Assembly: GCA_964023205.1 (NCBI GenBank)
Contig: OZ026846.1
Coordinates: forward strand, 35,174,194-35,238,193
Source: Lutraria lutraria
Lineage: Eukaryota > Mollusca > Bivalvia > Venerida > Mactridae
Direction: 5' to 3'
DNA length: 64,000 nucleotides
Positions 48,901-60,000 of this stretch are shown in pieces. Within the stretch, counting starts at the first letter, position 1. Each line of letters begins with the position of its first letter. Under the pieces are notes generated by a model. It had not been told where the DNA came from. It did no database searches and saw only the letters and a list, made by a program, of their open reading frames with translations. Position numbers and translations under genes: made by a program.

Positions 48901-50084
48901 TAATTCATTGCTCTTTCAGTCTAAGAGTTATGCCCAGACAAGAATTAAGTATGAAACAAATAACAAAGGGCAATAACTCCAAATAAGAAATACAGAGTAA
49001 TGGTTCTTGAATACTGCACTCATTCGCAATGAGACCTTTCTAACTATGAAGTTTCAAAATCATAACTCTTAAAGTCTTAGAGTTTTGCACTGGAAAGAAT
49101 CAAGTAAAAAAACAAAGGGCAATAAGTCCAAATTAAGACATGCAGAGTAATGGTTCTTGTACTAGTGAAGTTGTACACTGCATTCATCCTCGATGAGATC
49201 TATCTAACCATGAAGTTTCAAATTCATAGCTCTTATAGTCTAAGAGTTATGCTCCGGACAAGAATTATGTATGAACACATTAACAAAGGGCAATAACTCC
49301 AAAACTATAAATAAATTAATATTAATAAATACTGCCAGTTTCGCTCCAGATGACGCGCTAGTATTGACCTAGTTGTTAGTAAACAACATGGCCACCAGAA
49401 TAAGCGCGAACATTAAAAAAAATACTAAAATGGCAATTAGTTAAAGGGGCATGCCCTGGAACTGAAACGTCTCGAATAGCAATCAAATTGGTATCATTTT
49501 AATGCCTAAATCAATTAATGAAAGCCCTGCAAAATATCATTACAAAATATACCACTAGTTGTCTCAATATACACATTTCAAGATTTACCAAACTTGCCGA
49601 TTTCGACCTCAGAAATTATTTGTCATTTTCACAACTCGACCTTTTATTCAAACCAACATACAAATTTATACCAACACGCGCGTTATAAGGTCATTTTTGA
49701 ACGCACATTCTTCTTTGACTTTTCGGTAATAATTGGTTTTACAAGTGACAAACGCATTTTTGGTGTACAAAAAAAAGACACAGCAGTTCCTAGGCATGCC
49801 CCTTTAAGACTTTGAATTAATCTGATTATTGATAAAGCTATGTAATATCGAGCAACTCGGTATATTATTTTTGTATGTAAACAATTAATATCTAAGTAGA
49901 AATACCTAAAAGTTATCCCAAGAATCTTGACAGGAACTTGAGGAAGACCATCGTAGACGATATCACCAACTATGACTGGGTCAAAATCCTTTCTTGAATC
50001 TTTTTTTCCAACCAGTGTGACGATTTTAAATCGACTTCCTCCGATCCATTGTACAGAAACGTGTACATGATAGATACAAGCAAT
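45969..50084 (-). CDS. Small spliced gene, four exons, function not recognised
   Basis: Exons (minus): about 50,084-49,906, 47,217-47,148, 46,687-46,661 and 46,070-45,969 (ends TGA). All borders are AG/GT and phases agree (2, 0, 0). The joined product, about 120-125 residues, includes VQWIGGSRFKIVTLVGKKDS, VIVGDIVYDGLPQVPVKILG, ITFRFHIRREKAIGKMTQDY, and the C-terminus VALLSFLDEPRIMHYWSVL then NKER. No signal peptide or membrane helix; basic, mixed alpha/beta look. The start is unresolved: the first exon frame is open back to a TAA at about 50,086 with no ATG, while an ATG at about 50,068 is in another frame and would join only with a frameshift in the seven-A run near 50,008. A perfect CRE lies 45 bp upstream. 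Family unknown to me. Confidence 0.7.
47233..48672 (+). mobile_element. Element with 'CAAGAGGGCCATGATGGCCC' end and six internal repeats
   Basis: Starts with an AGGGCCATGATGGCCCT palindrome and GCTCACCAGG, and ends with CTCTGGTGAGCT. In between, units of about 150-168 bp recur (TTTGAACAAACTTGG near 47,530, 47,692, 47,858, 48,007, 48,175 and 48,337), each with TCAAGTGACCCCC, GGGGCCAATTTTGACCC and TTAGCTCTAGGCCTTG. An inverted relative is at 55,340-56,132. No coding capacity. It lies in an intron of the small gene. Confidence 0.85.
48730..49315 (+). repeat. Tandem repeat, about 155-bp unit, four copies
   Basis: Each unit has ATGAAGTTT, CATAGCTCTTA, TAAGAGTTATGC, ACAAAGGGCAATAACTC, AATGCAGAGTAATGGTTCTT and CACTGCACTCATCCTC, beginning near 48,738, 48,893, 49,048 and 49,211. 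The last is incomplete. It follows directly on the element ending at 48,672. Confidence 0.85.
49441..49807. mobile_element. piggyBac-like MITE with TTAA target sites
   Basis: TTAA at 49,441-49,444 and 49,804-49,807 flanks inverted ends AGGGGCATGCCCTGGAACTG and (reverse of right end) AGGGGCATGCCTAGGAACTG, 18 of 20 identical. TTAA duplication is characteristic of piggyBac-class transposons. 367 bp in all. The 73-residue open frame inside is not recognisable. It lies in the first intron of the small gene. Confidence 0.85.
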
Positions 50085-50129
50085 ATAAATTTAATAAATT
50101 TGCAGCTTTAACCTTTCATCTTCTGTATA

Positions 50130-50141
50130 GCTGACGTCAGC
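50130..50141. promoter_or_regulatory. Perfect CRE palindrome upstream of the small gene
   Basis: GCTGACGTCAGC is a 12-bp palindrome containing TGACGTCA, the full cAMP-response element bound by CREB/ATF factors. It lies about 45 bp upstream (minus strand) of the first recognisable exon of the small gene, a typical core-promoter distance. No TATA box was seen. Confidence 0.5.
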
Positions 50142-50794
50142 AATGTAATATTACGGAAACAACCGAGTAATTCCGATCTACGTTCTGACTTAAAAAAAAC
50201 AACTTTTTCTTATTATTTACTTACGTTTCTCCCTTGAATAAATATTTATCCAGTCTTAGAGATCAGTTTATACAATCACCTACTTCCAATTAGAATCATT
50301 AATAGTTAATTTACAATCAGATAAGCTGGGAAGAACGTGTCACACGCTCAGTCAAGATGTCAGCATATTTATGGCATCAAAATATACACAGAAAGTGATT
50401 CTTTCAGTTTGCTTCAAACAACGAACACCGACATGTGTAGCCTAATATGGCAAATCAATGTGTGATTTATTTCGTGATCAATTAATTAGCGAGTTTGTTT
50501 GATCAATTTAAATAACAACTTTGAACAATAATTTTTCAGCTGAACAGGAAGTGTTAAAAATATGTATGATGCAATACTATGTCTTGGATTTTAATTGTCT
50601 GGTGACGTAATTTCATCTGTGTAGAACATTCATAATGGACGTACCGTCGTAATTATAATTCATGTTATAAAAAAAACGTATTTATATTATCATTTTATTT
50701 TGGTATCTACTACTTTTATTTCGCACATATACATTCTTTAATACTTTTCTTGATAATTCAGGCAATGACTTTTGAGACAACATAAGTAATATAG
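50142..50794. other. Upstream flank, no gene seen
   Basis: AT-rich sequence upstream of the small minus-strand gene. No open frame with coding character. Confidence 0.35.
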
Positions 50795-50975
50795 TACAGT
50801 AAAACCTCTGCAGAGCAGCCCTCCGTAGAGCAACAACTTCTTTTTAACAACACTTTCAAAATTTTCATTAACTGATATTTACTATAAATTTAACCTCTGT
50901 AGAGCAACAACCTTTAAACAATGGGCAATATTTACAGCTCCCACAGGGTGTTGCTGTACAGAGGTTTCACTGTAA
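50795..50975. mobile_element. Mariner-type MITE, 'CAACCTCT' superfamily
   Basis: Left end TACAGTAAAACCTCTGCAGA, right end TGTACAGAGGTTTCACTGTA: inverted repeats of about 20 bp with few mismatches, bounded by TA. GTAGAGCAACAAC occurs twice inside. 181 bp. Related ends occur at 30,749-30,928. Confidence 0.8.
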
Positions 50976-53749
50976 TGTGTATATACCGGTAAGTAGCTGT
51001 GTCACATCTGACATTTCATACTAACACAGAATTTTATCATTTGTGTAGATCACATCATAACAAGACAAAAATGTATACTGTTTTAGTTAAAATGAAGATA
51101 AGAAATTGTTTAATTTGTTAACTATGGTCATAAAAGGAAATCATTTTGTTCAAAGACTGATATTAATTAACTCAGTCATATTTTTATTGGCAATTTGACC
51201 AAATTCTTGTTAAGTTTTTCTTCATTCATCAGAATTGGCAATAAAGTCTTCTAAATGCATCTTTGCCTGTTGTTTACTGTGCAATATGACAAATTGAAAT
51301 AAATATGATTGATAATGTATTTCACTGTGTTATTGTCGGTCTGACCTAGAATCTGCACACATTTGAGAATTTATGCTAGGGTTTTGCTGGCTGGAAAATG
51401 ACTAAATATTTATTGCATCATTCGATTTTTCCTGCCAAAATTGATTACATTTGTTTATCATTTGTTGATGACGTCATTAACTGTCAGATTTGTGTAATAT
51501 TTCTTTGCAAGAGACAAATATATAAAATGGAGAGTAAGGGTAGGATTTAGTTAGTAACTGACTGCAAATAGAGCGAAATGGAGGTAAAATAAATGAACAT
51601 CAGAGTTCGTTCTATGTTAGCAAAATATACAGAATTTTTTGTACGCATTGAAGTGATAAAATTTCCAAAAAGATACCTGTAAACATTCAGTCTGCTAGAT
51701 GGCGTCATAATGGAAATATCGCGAGATTCGTGTTTACACCTGTATCATGGGGCCACCGGTATCATGGAGTCTGACTATATCGTATACAGTTTGTTGTTAA
51801 ACTAAGTTTATTACATCTGTGCTTTAAAATTTCAGTGGGAACGGACACTAAGTGGCGTCATTAAGCCTCGTTTACAAAATTTTTAAATACCGCAATATTA
51901 GCGATACAGCAGTATTACCAGAAACGATTATACATAACACCCCTGTGCGCCCAAAAGAACTATTCCATAAATCAAGCATCTGCGAATCGGGCACCTGGTT
52001 ACCTCCAGTGATTCACGAGAGTCTGTTTAAGCAATACATGGCGCATTTTACCGATAATGATGTTTACAATTAGGATTATGGTCATTTAAATTAAATGTAA
52101 ACTGGTCGAATACTCCCACCGTTGCCTTAGCAATATTTAAACCAGGTCGTGAAAACTAGTGACGATCGTATTTTCTGGAACGTCGTACCAAGAAGGAACC
52201 ATATATAAACTTTGTGCATAACTATTAGTGTCAGTATTATGGTAAAATTATCAGTAACTCGCCATTCCGGAGGTATCAACTAAGAACGAATGACATTTAT
52301 ATATTATAGGCATCGTTTACAGATACAGTCTTCACGTTCAGACGACACAAATATAGTCTGGATTACCTGCCCCTTGTCAATACTATAACTCACGCATTCA
52401 CACTAAACTGTTCAAATTGATGTCACAGTCTTAATATTGTTATTTAAATTCTAACAGTATCTTCAAATATAAAATATTTAACTCGTGTGTAAGAATGAAC
52501 CAGTTGAAAATAGAAAATGCTGAAAATTAGTTTTGTGTGCTTGTTTACAGTAAAGATTTTTGAAGTAGAGTAGCTAGACCACCCTGGGCCTACTTAAAAT
52601 ACTGTGTCACTACCAAGAAAACAACATCTTGGTTGTTACTGACATATCTTATGCACAATTTATATGGGAAAGAATGTTATTTATAGTAATGGTCATTATT
52701 AGTCTCAAGAAGTACAATTTAAAAAGGAATATATGCATCCCGACAATTAAGATGCATAAATTAACATGATGATGTCACAAATTTTATGATGTTTACAAAG
52801 GCAGCTACTGACTCGAGATATGCAGTTTGGGCATGTTGTTACCTTCCAAATTAATTGCTGGGTTATATGTTTGAAAAATATATTGACTTTCAATAGCAGA
52901 TACAATCGATACACTCGCACAAATAACTTAAAGTTGCATGGAGCCCTACTGTCCATTGAGGATTTTTGTCTGTATCTATACGTGACATGGCTATGCAGTT
53001 TATATAATTGATTACACCCATTTAAATGATTTTAATATAATTGTTTGCAAGTCCTTTAATAGTACTTTGAATGTATCGATTTGGTTTTTCCAAAAGATCG
53101 TCTGCTCGATCTGCTGCGTGACATAGGGTCATTTTGAAGGCTTACTTTCTTAACAATCAGCAAGCATCGATTATAACTCAAATACCGAAGTACAATGCCA
53201 AATTTATACCAATTATATATTTTTGTCGATAATTGGTACCTGTCCATAATTGGTACCCTGAGGCTAGGTAAGTGTAAAAAGCTGTTACTTTTTTTAAAAT
53301 TGTGGGAACCCTGTATACGGTCTTAACGAATCTCTGTTCGTAATGTATTTTCGCGAGTTCATATTTTTCATGTAATACATGTATAATAATTAAGAAATTA
53401 ATTAGAACAGCTGCCTTTTGTCTTATTTTTTACCAAAAGAAAATAAGTAATTGGTGAAGGTCTATAATTATATTTGATTGAGTCTTTGCCAGTGGTATAG
53501 AACACCTTGCCTCAGTGCCCAGCCTAGAGGCAATGATAATGAGAATGACCTATATATATTATTATAGGCCTTTGCTAGAGGCCTTCAGCGTTTAAGGGGA
53601 GGCTGGTGAGTTAATAAGTTAACACCAAATTGACACTAGTATAATTTTAGTCATGCACACAATATAAAGACAATACTGTGTGACTCTCACCATAACCTTA
53701 GAATGTCCTTGTATACATTTGTAGTAAGTTCAACAAGCTCAGTAATATT
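50976..53749. other. Intergenic, one uncertain exon-like frame at 51,836-52,073
   Basis: Mostly AT-rich. At 51,836 an AAAATTTCAG acceptor-like site precedes a short frame (WERTLSGVIKPRLQNF then stop), and another frame runs to 52,073 with VYKIFKYRNISDTAVLPETI and SGTWLPPVIHESLFKQYM, which looks protein-like but has no ATG and no partner exon. The two are in different frames. No call is made. Confidence 0.3.
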
Positions 53750-54210
53750 ATGGATGAAGAAGAAAAAAATCGATCGGTATGTAACTTACATATGAAAAAG
53801 AAATTTTGTAAATGCTTCATGGCTTTAATTTCCTTGCTGTCGGTGGGTCAGCTGCTATACCTTCGAATACTGTAAATTTGTGTATAATACCAAATAGTAA
53901 CCAAATATATAATAAAATCATAAATATGCTTCATTATTTATTTGATTAAAAACATACCATGGATACATAAAGTATCAATTTCTGACATATTGTTTAGTAG
54001 ACTGCTTTATAAATTTGGAAATTTGTCACCTAGGCTAATATGCCATAAGGAATCCCAGAATGGGTCCATCAGTATGACCTAAAAAAGAAGAAAATTAATG
54101 TGACAATACTAAGATATCTAGACTGGCTTGTTGCATTTCTTACTAATATTTTAATTTACCTTACCACTTTCGGTGTTATGTCATATTCATACTTCTTTTC
54201 AAAGTATCCG
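53750..54210 (+). CDS. 5' exons of an unrecognised membrane-protein gene
   Basis: Exon 1 (coding part 53,750-53,776) encodes MDEEEKNRS and ends at a GTATGT donor. Exon 2 (54,073-54,210) follows an AG acceptor, 46 codons, phase 0 at both ends: YDLKKKKINVTILRYLDWL, then the hydrophobic VAFLTNILIYLTTFGVMSYS (residues about 29-48), then YFFSKYP and a GTAAGT donor. This is a short charged cytosolic N-terminus plus one membrane helix. The next exon was not found; two phase-matched exons at 56,491-57,024 may belong to it. I considered the first helix of a major-facilitator protein but cannot support it. Confidence 0.5.
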
Positions 54211-54423
54211 GTAAGTACAGTACAGATGCTTGTGGTTATATGTAGTAAACTTGTTGTCTTCATTCATTTCATAATCCCTGAATATACCCACGTTTTATAC
54301 TTTTAGGTTCTTTTGTACAATTTAGAGGGTGACAGATTGTTGGCCAGTGAATATTTCTGGCTTTAAACAACATCTCCTTCTTAAGCAGTTGGCCAATTTA
54401 ATGAAACTTTTCCTGGATGTGAC

Positions 54424-54625
54424 CCGCCTCCGTGGTTGAGTGGTTAAGGTCACAGACTTCAAATCATTGTAACCACTCACTGATAGAGGGCCGTAGGTTC
54501 GAGCCAAGCTACCAACCATGTCTCTTAATGTGAGAAAATAGACAATTGCTTATGGAGGATTGGAGTATAGTACTGGTTCTTCCCAGGAACTAATGTTAGG
54601 CGAACTGTCTGCCTCATACAGGGTT
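54424..54625 (+). mobile_element. tRNA-derived SINE
   Basis: CGTGGTTGAGTGGTTAAGGT (A-box region) and, 55 bp on, CGTAGGTTCGAGCC (B box) form a Ser/Leu-tRNA-like head with a long variable region, followed by a body with GGTTCTTCCCAGGAAC and TCTGCCTCATACAGGG. It lies in the intron after exon 2 of the plus-strand gene. Confidence 0.8.
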
Positions 54626-55019
54626 CTCAATAACAACAGGCTGCAGGCCAATTTAGCCACTTAGAAATGTGTTTGGGCCAGTTAGGAATCTCAAAAGATT
54701 ATAAAATATTGCTAGAAAATGCCTGCCCCCCCTCCCCCCTTGCAGGCCTTGTTTAGAACCTGCAGTCATAAAACTACTTCTGAAAAGGGGCGAAAATCTC
54801 GATATAAACAAAACAAACTTACCTGGATGTTTTTTGGTATCAAAGTACTTTGAAATATAATCTTTGAAAATCTTCTTGTCCGATACCACATTGCTAAGAG
54901 CTTAGATATTTGGTGTTTTGCATCATCCAGTTGAGTCACTTAAAGACATTTGCTACAGTTCAAAAAGAAGTCGGCTACAAAAAAATGAAAATAGATAAAG
55001 CCTTGCATTCCTTTTTGGT

Positions 55020-55165
55020 GAATTATCTGTCCTTGAAATGACCTAAAATAAGAGAAAAAATCAAACTCAAGGGCAGATAACTAAAAAACGAGATCAGTCA
55101 CAGTGACTCCCAATTTTTTTCGCTTAAAATCTTTCTGTTATCATATGCTAAGATCATGCATAAAA
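55020..55165 (+). repeat. Dispersed 'CAAGGGCAGATAA' repeat, copy 3
   Basis: Has both hairpin arms (GAATTATCTGTCCTTGAAAT and AAACTCAAGGGCAGATAACT), then AACGAGATCAGTCA, TTTTTTTCGCTTAAAA and TATCATATGCTAAGATCATG. The mirror image of 40,428-40,560. Confidence 0.78.
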
Positions 55166-55339
55166 AAAATTCATTGTTTAGTTTTCATTTTGCTTGTATG
55201 TCTATGTGAAAAATGTAGCAACTATAGCAAACTTTTTTAATCGATCTGTCTGTTCCGAATCATTACTGCTCTGTAAATTTGTCATTCATTTGAGGATTTT
55301 GTAATAACTTACCACACATGTTAATCATCATTAGATATG

Positions 55340-56132
55340 TGTCACATACAACTCCCATGGCAGGAGTTCCATGGTCAAGGTCATGAATGAATCTCTACCA
55401 AAGTTGTTCAAAGAATTCAATTCCATGCTGAACTCTGGTTGCTATGGCAACCAGAAGGATTTTCTTGGAAAATCTTCAAAAATATTCTCCTCAAATCCAG
55501 AGGACCTAGAGCTTTGATATTTGGTGCGTAGCATTGCCTAGTGAACTTCTACTAAGATTGTTCAAATTTTTGCCCTAGGGTCAAAATTGGCCCCGCCCCA
55601 GGGGTCACTTGATTTATAAAGACTTATATAGGAAAGTTGAAAAAATCTTCTTGTACAAAACCACAAGGCCTAGAGCTTCAATATTTTGTATGTGGCAGGG
55701 TTAACTCTATTTTATATAGGAACATTTAAAAAATATTCTTCTCAAAAACCAGAGGACCTAGAGCTTTGATATTTGGTTTGTATCATTGCCTAGTGGACCA
55801 AATTATTGCCTTAGGGTCAAAATTGGCCCCACCCCGGGGTCACTTGATTTATGTAGACTTGTATAAGAAAAATAAAACAAAATTCTTCTCTAAAACCATG
55901 AGGCCTTGACCTTAGATATGTTGCATTTTCTTGTGGATCTCTACCAAGTTAGTTCAAATCATGGCCCCATGGTCAATATTGGCCCGGTCCTGGGGGTCAG
56001 TTGATTTCAACAACTACTGAACAGTCGGTGTAGTAACTCTTTACCATGTCAAATAACTTTCCTTGATTTAATTATCCCTTAGTGTTACAATGCTCAGGTG
56101 AGCGATATAGGGCCATCATATGGCCCTCTTGT
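55340..56132 (-). mobile_element. Inverted relative of the 47,233-48,672 element
   Basis: Ends with GCTCAGGTGAGC and AGGGCCATCATATGGCCCT, the reverse of the other element's start. It includes two to three units with GGGTCAAAATTGGCCCC, GGGGTCACTTGATTTAT and AGGCCTAGAGCTT. Shorter and more diverged than its relative. Confidence 0.8.
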
Positions 56133-56490
56133 TTTTATATTATAGCAGTTGTTTACATCTTAATTACTGATATTGATTGTGATACATGTAAGAAGATTTA
56201 ATTTGACTAGCCAAGGGCTTTACATTTTATGTAGGGTCCCTGGAGTTACAGCAACCAGCTCACTTAAATGGTTGAATGAATTTTCTGTTTCTGAATTGTA
56301 TTCACAAGTATATTTAACAATATACATAATATTTTATTTACTAAAAGATGATCATCTGCATGGATCTCTCCCTCCTTCAAATGCTATATGTACATGTACA
56401 ATCTACTAAGATCACTTATTAATCTTAATCAATTATGAAGTATTCATCATCACATTGCTTAAACTGTTGTTCTCTCTATATACTTTCAAG

Positions 56491-57024
56491 TTTGTACAAG
56501 AACAGATGGTACAATGTTGAATGTTAATATTGATGAGACTGATGTCAGTAAGTATTGATTGTGATGAATTTTCTTTTTACTGGTAAATTTTGGCTGAAAG
56601 TTGTTTTAATTGTTGTTGATTTGCTTTCCATCTGTAAGACTTTGTGGTTCAGATATGCCATGGAAGTAATATAGCATCCCTGATGGTACCCATGTATACT
56701 TTTTTAGAACAGCACAGCCATAATCATTCAGGGTCAGATACAGGACTTTGTGTTTACAAATGCATGACTGGGCAACCTAAGGATATGGCTGGAAGGGTAG
56801 TTGGACAGGAAGCACTATACCCATCACAGTGTGAGTGTGGTACCAGAGTGCAGGACATGGTCTCGGACTGGAGAATGCATGACCGGACAACCGGGGAGGG
56901 AGGAACATGGTCTCGGACTGGAGAATGCATGAACGGACAACCTGGGGAGGACATGGTCTCGGACTGGAGAATGCATGACCGGACAACTTGGGGAGGACAT
57001 GGTCTCAGACTGGAGAAAGCATGA
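56491..57024 (+). CDS. 3' exons of the plus-strand gene running into the minisatellite
   Basis: Exon a (56,491-56,547; after CTTTCAAG, before GTAAGT) encodes TGTMLNVNIDETDV-like sequence CTRTDGTMLNVNIDETDV. Exon b starts at 56,639 after CATCTGTAAG; the phase matches (A plus AC) and gives NFVVQICHGSNIASLMVPMY, TFLEQHSHNHSGSDTGLCVY, KCMTGQPKDMAGRVVGQEAL, YPSQCECGTRVQ, then repeat-coded DMVSDWRMHDR, ending at a TGA at 57,022 within the array. Four Cys in 45 residues. Whether these exons belong with 53,750-54,210 is unproven, and a splice donor before the array is possible. Family unknown. Confidence 0.45.
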
Positions 57025-60000
57025 CCGGACAACCTGGGGGGGACATGGTCTCGGACTGGAGAATGCATGACCGGACAACCTGGGGGGGACATGGTCTCGG
57101 ACTGGAGAATGCATGACCGGGCAACCTGGGGGGGGACATGGTCTCGGACTGGAGAATGCATGACCGGACAACTTGGGGAGGACATGGTCTTGGACTGGAG
57201 AAAGCATGACCGGACAACCTGGGGGGGACATGGTCTCGGACTGGAGAATGCATGACCGGACAACCTGGGGAGGACATGGTCTCGGAATGGAGAATGCATG
57301 ACCGGACAACCTGGGGAGGACATGGTCTCGGACTGGAGAATGCATGACCGGGCAACCGGGGAGGGGGAACATGGTCTCGGACTGGAGAAAGCATGACCGG
57401 ACAACCTTGGGGGGACATGGTCTCGGACTGGAGAATGCATGACCGGGCAACCTGGGGGGGACATGGTCTCGGACTGGAGAATGCATGACCGGACAACCTG
57501 GGGGGGACATGGTCTCGGACTGGAGAATGCATGACCGGACAACTTGGGGGGGACATGGTCTCGGACTGGAGAATGCTTGACCGGGCAACCGGGGAGGGGG
57601 GGACATGGTCTCGGACTGGAGAATGCATGACCGGACAACCTGGGGAGGACATGGTCTCGGACTGGAGAATGCATGACCGGGCAACCGGGGAGGGGGGAAC
57701 ATGGTCTCGGACTGGAGAATGCATGACCGGGCAACCGGGGAGGGGGGAACATGGTCTTGGACTGGCGAATGCATGATCGGACAACCTGGGGGGGACATGG
57801 TCTCGGACTGGAGAATGCATGACCGGGCAACCTGGGGGGGACATGGTCTCGGACTGGAGAATGCATGACCGGGCAACCTGGGGGGATATGGTCTTGGACT
57901 GGAGAATGCATGACCGGGCAACCGGGGAGGGAGGAACATGGTCTCGGACTGGAGAATGCATGACCGGGCAACCGGGGAGGGAGGAACATGGTCTCGGACT
58001 GGAGAATGCATGACCGGGCAACCGGGGGGGGATATGGTCTCGGACTGGAGAATGCATGACCGGGCAACCTGGGGGGATATGGTCTCGGACTGGAGAATGC
58101 ATGACCGGACAACTGGGGAGGGAGGAACATGATCTCGGACTGGAGAATGCATGACCGGGCAACCGGGGAGGGAGGAACATGGTCTCGGACTGGAGAATGC
58201 ATGACCAGGCAACCGGGGGGGAATATGGTCTCGGACTGGAGAATGCATGACCGGGCAACCGGGGAGGGAGGAACATGGTCTCGGACTGGAGAATGCATGA
58301 CCGGGCAACCGGGGAGGGGGGAACATGGTCTCGGACTGGAGAAAGCATGACCGGACAACCTTGGGGGGACATGGTCTCGGACTGGAGAATGCATGACCGG
58401 GCAACCTGGGGGGGACATGGTCTCGGACTGGAGAATGCATGACCGGACAACCTGGGGGGGACATGGTCTCGGACTGGAGAATGCATGACCGGACAACCTG
58501 GGGGGGACATGGTCTCGGACTGGAGAATGCATGACCGGACAACCTGGGGAGTACATGGTCTCGGACTGGAGAATGCATGACCGGGCAACCGGGGAGGGGG
58601 GAACATGGTCTCGGACTGGAGAATGCATGACCGGGCAACCGGGGAGGGGGGAACATGGTCTTGGACTGGCGAATGCATGACCGGACAACCTGGGGGGGAC
58701 ATGGTCTCGGACTGGAGAATGCATGACCGGGCAACCTGGGGGGGACATGGTCTCGGACTGGAGAATGCATGACCGGACAACTTGGGGAGGACATGGTCTC
58801 GGACTGGAGAAAGCATGACCGGACAACCTGGGGGGACATGGTCTCGGACTGGAGAATGCATGACCGGACAACTTTGGGAGGACATGGTCTCGGACTGGAG
58901 AAAGCATGACCGGACAACCTGGGGGGGACATGGTCTCGGACTGGAGATTGCATGACCGGGCAACCGGGGCGTGGGGAACATGGTCTCGGACTGGAGAAAG
59001 CATGACCGGACAACCTGGGGGGGACATGGTCTCGGACTGGAGAATGCATGACCGGGCAACCTGGCGGGGACATGGTCTCGGACTGGAGAATGCATGACCG
59101 GACAACCTGGGGAGGACATGGTCTCGGACTGGAGAATGCATGACCGGGCAACCGGGGAGGGGGGACATGGTCTCGGACTGGAGAATGCATGACCGGACAA
59201 CTTGGGGAGGACATGGTCTTGGACTGGAGAAAGCATGACCGGACAACCTGGGGGGGACATGGTCTCGGACTGGAGAATGCATGACCGGGCAACCTGGGGG
59301 GGACATGGTCTCGGACTGGAGAATGCATGACCGGACAACTTGGGGAGGACATGGTCTCAGACTGGAGAAAGCACGACCGGACAACCTGGGGGGGACATGG
59401 TCTCGGACTGGAGAATGCATGACCGGGCAACCTGGCGGGGACATGGTCTCGGACTGGAGAATGCATGACCGGACAACCTGGGGAGGACATGGTCTCGGAC
59501 TGGAGAATGCATGACCGGGCAACCGGGGAGGGAGGAACATGGTCTCGGACATGGTCTCGGACTGGAGAATGCATGACCGGGCAACCGGGGGGGGATATGG
59601 TCTCGGACTGGAGAATGCATGACCGGGCAACCTGGGGGGATATGGTCTCGGACTGGAGAATGCATGACCGGACAACTGGGGAGGGAGGAACATGATCTCG
59701 GACTGGAGAATGCATGACCGGGCAACCGGGGAGGGAGGAACATGGTCTCGGACTGGAGAATGCATGACCAGGCAACCGGGGGGGAATATGGTCTCGGACT
59801 GGAGAATGCATGACCGGGCAACCGGGGAGGGAGGAACATGGTCTCGGACTGGAGAATGCATGACCGGGCAACCGGGGAGGGGGGAACATGGTCTCGGACT
59901 GGAGAAAGCATGACCGGACAACCTTGGGGGGACATGGTCTCGGACTGGAGAATGCATGACCGGGCAACCTGGGGGGGACATGGTCTCGGACTGGAGAATG

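Noticed and set aside
51836..52073. Exon-like frames after an acceptor-like site
   Set aside because: Two incompatible frames, no start codon, no partner exons; protein-like look is not enough.
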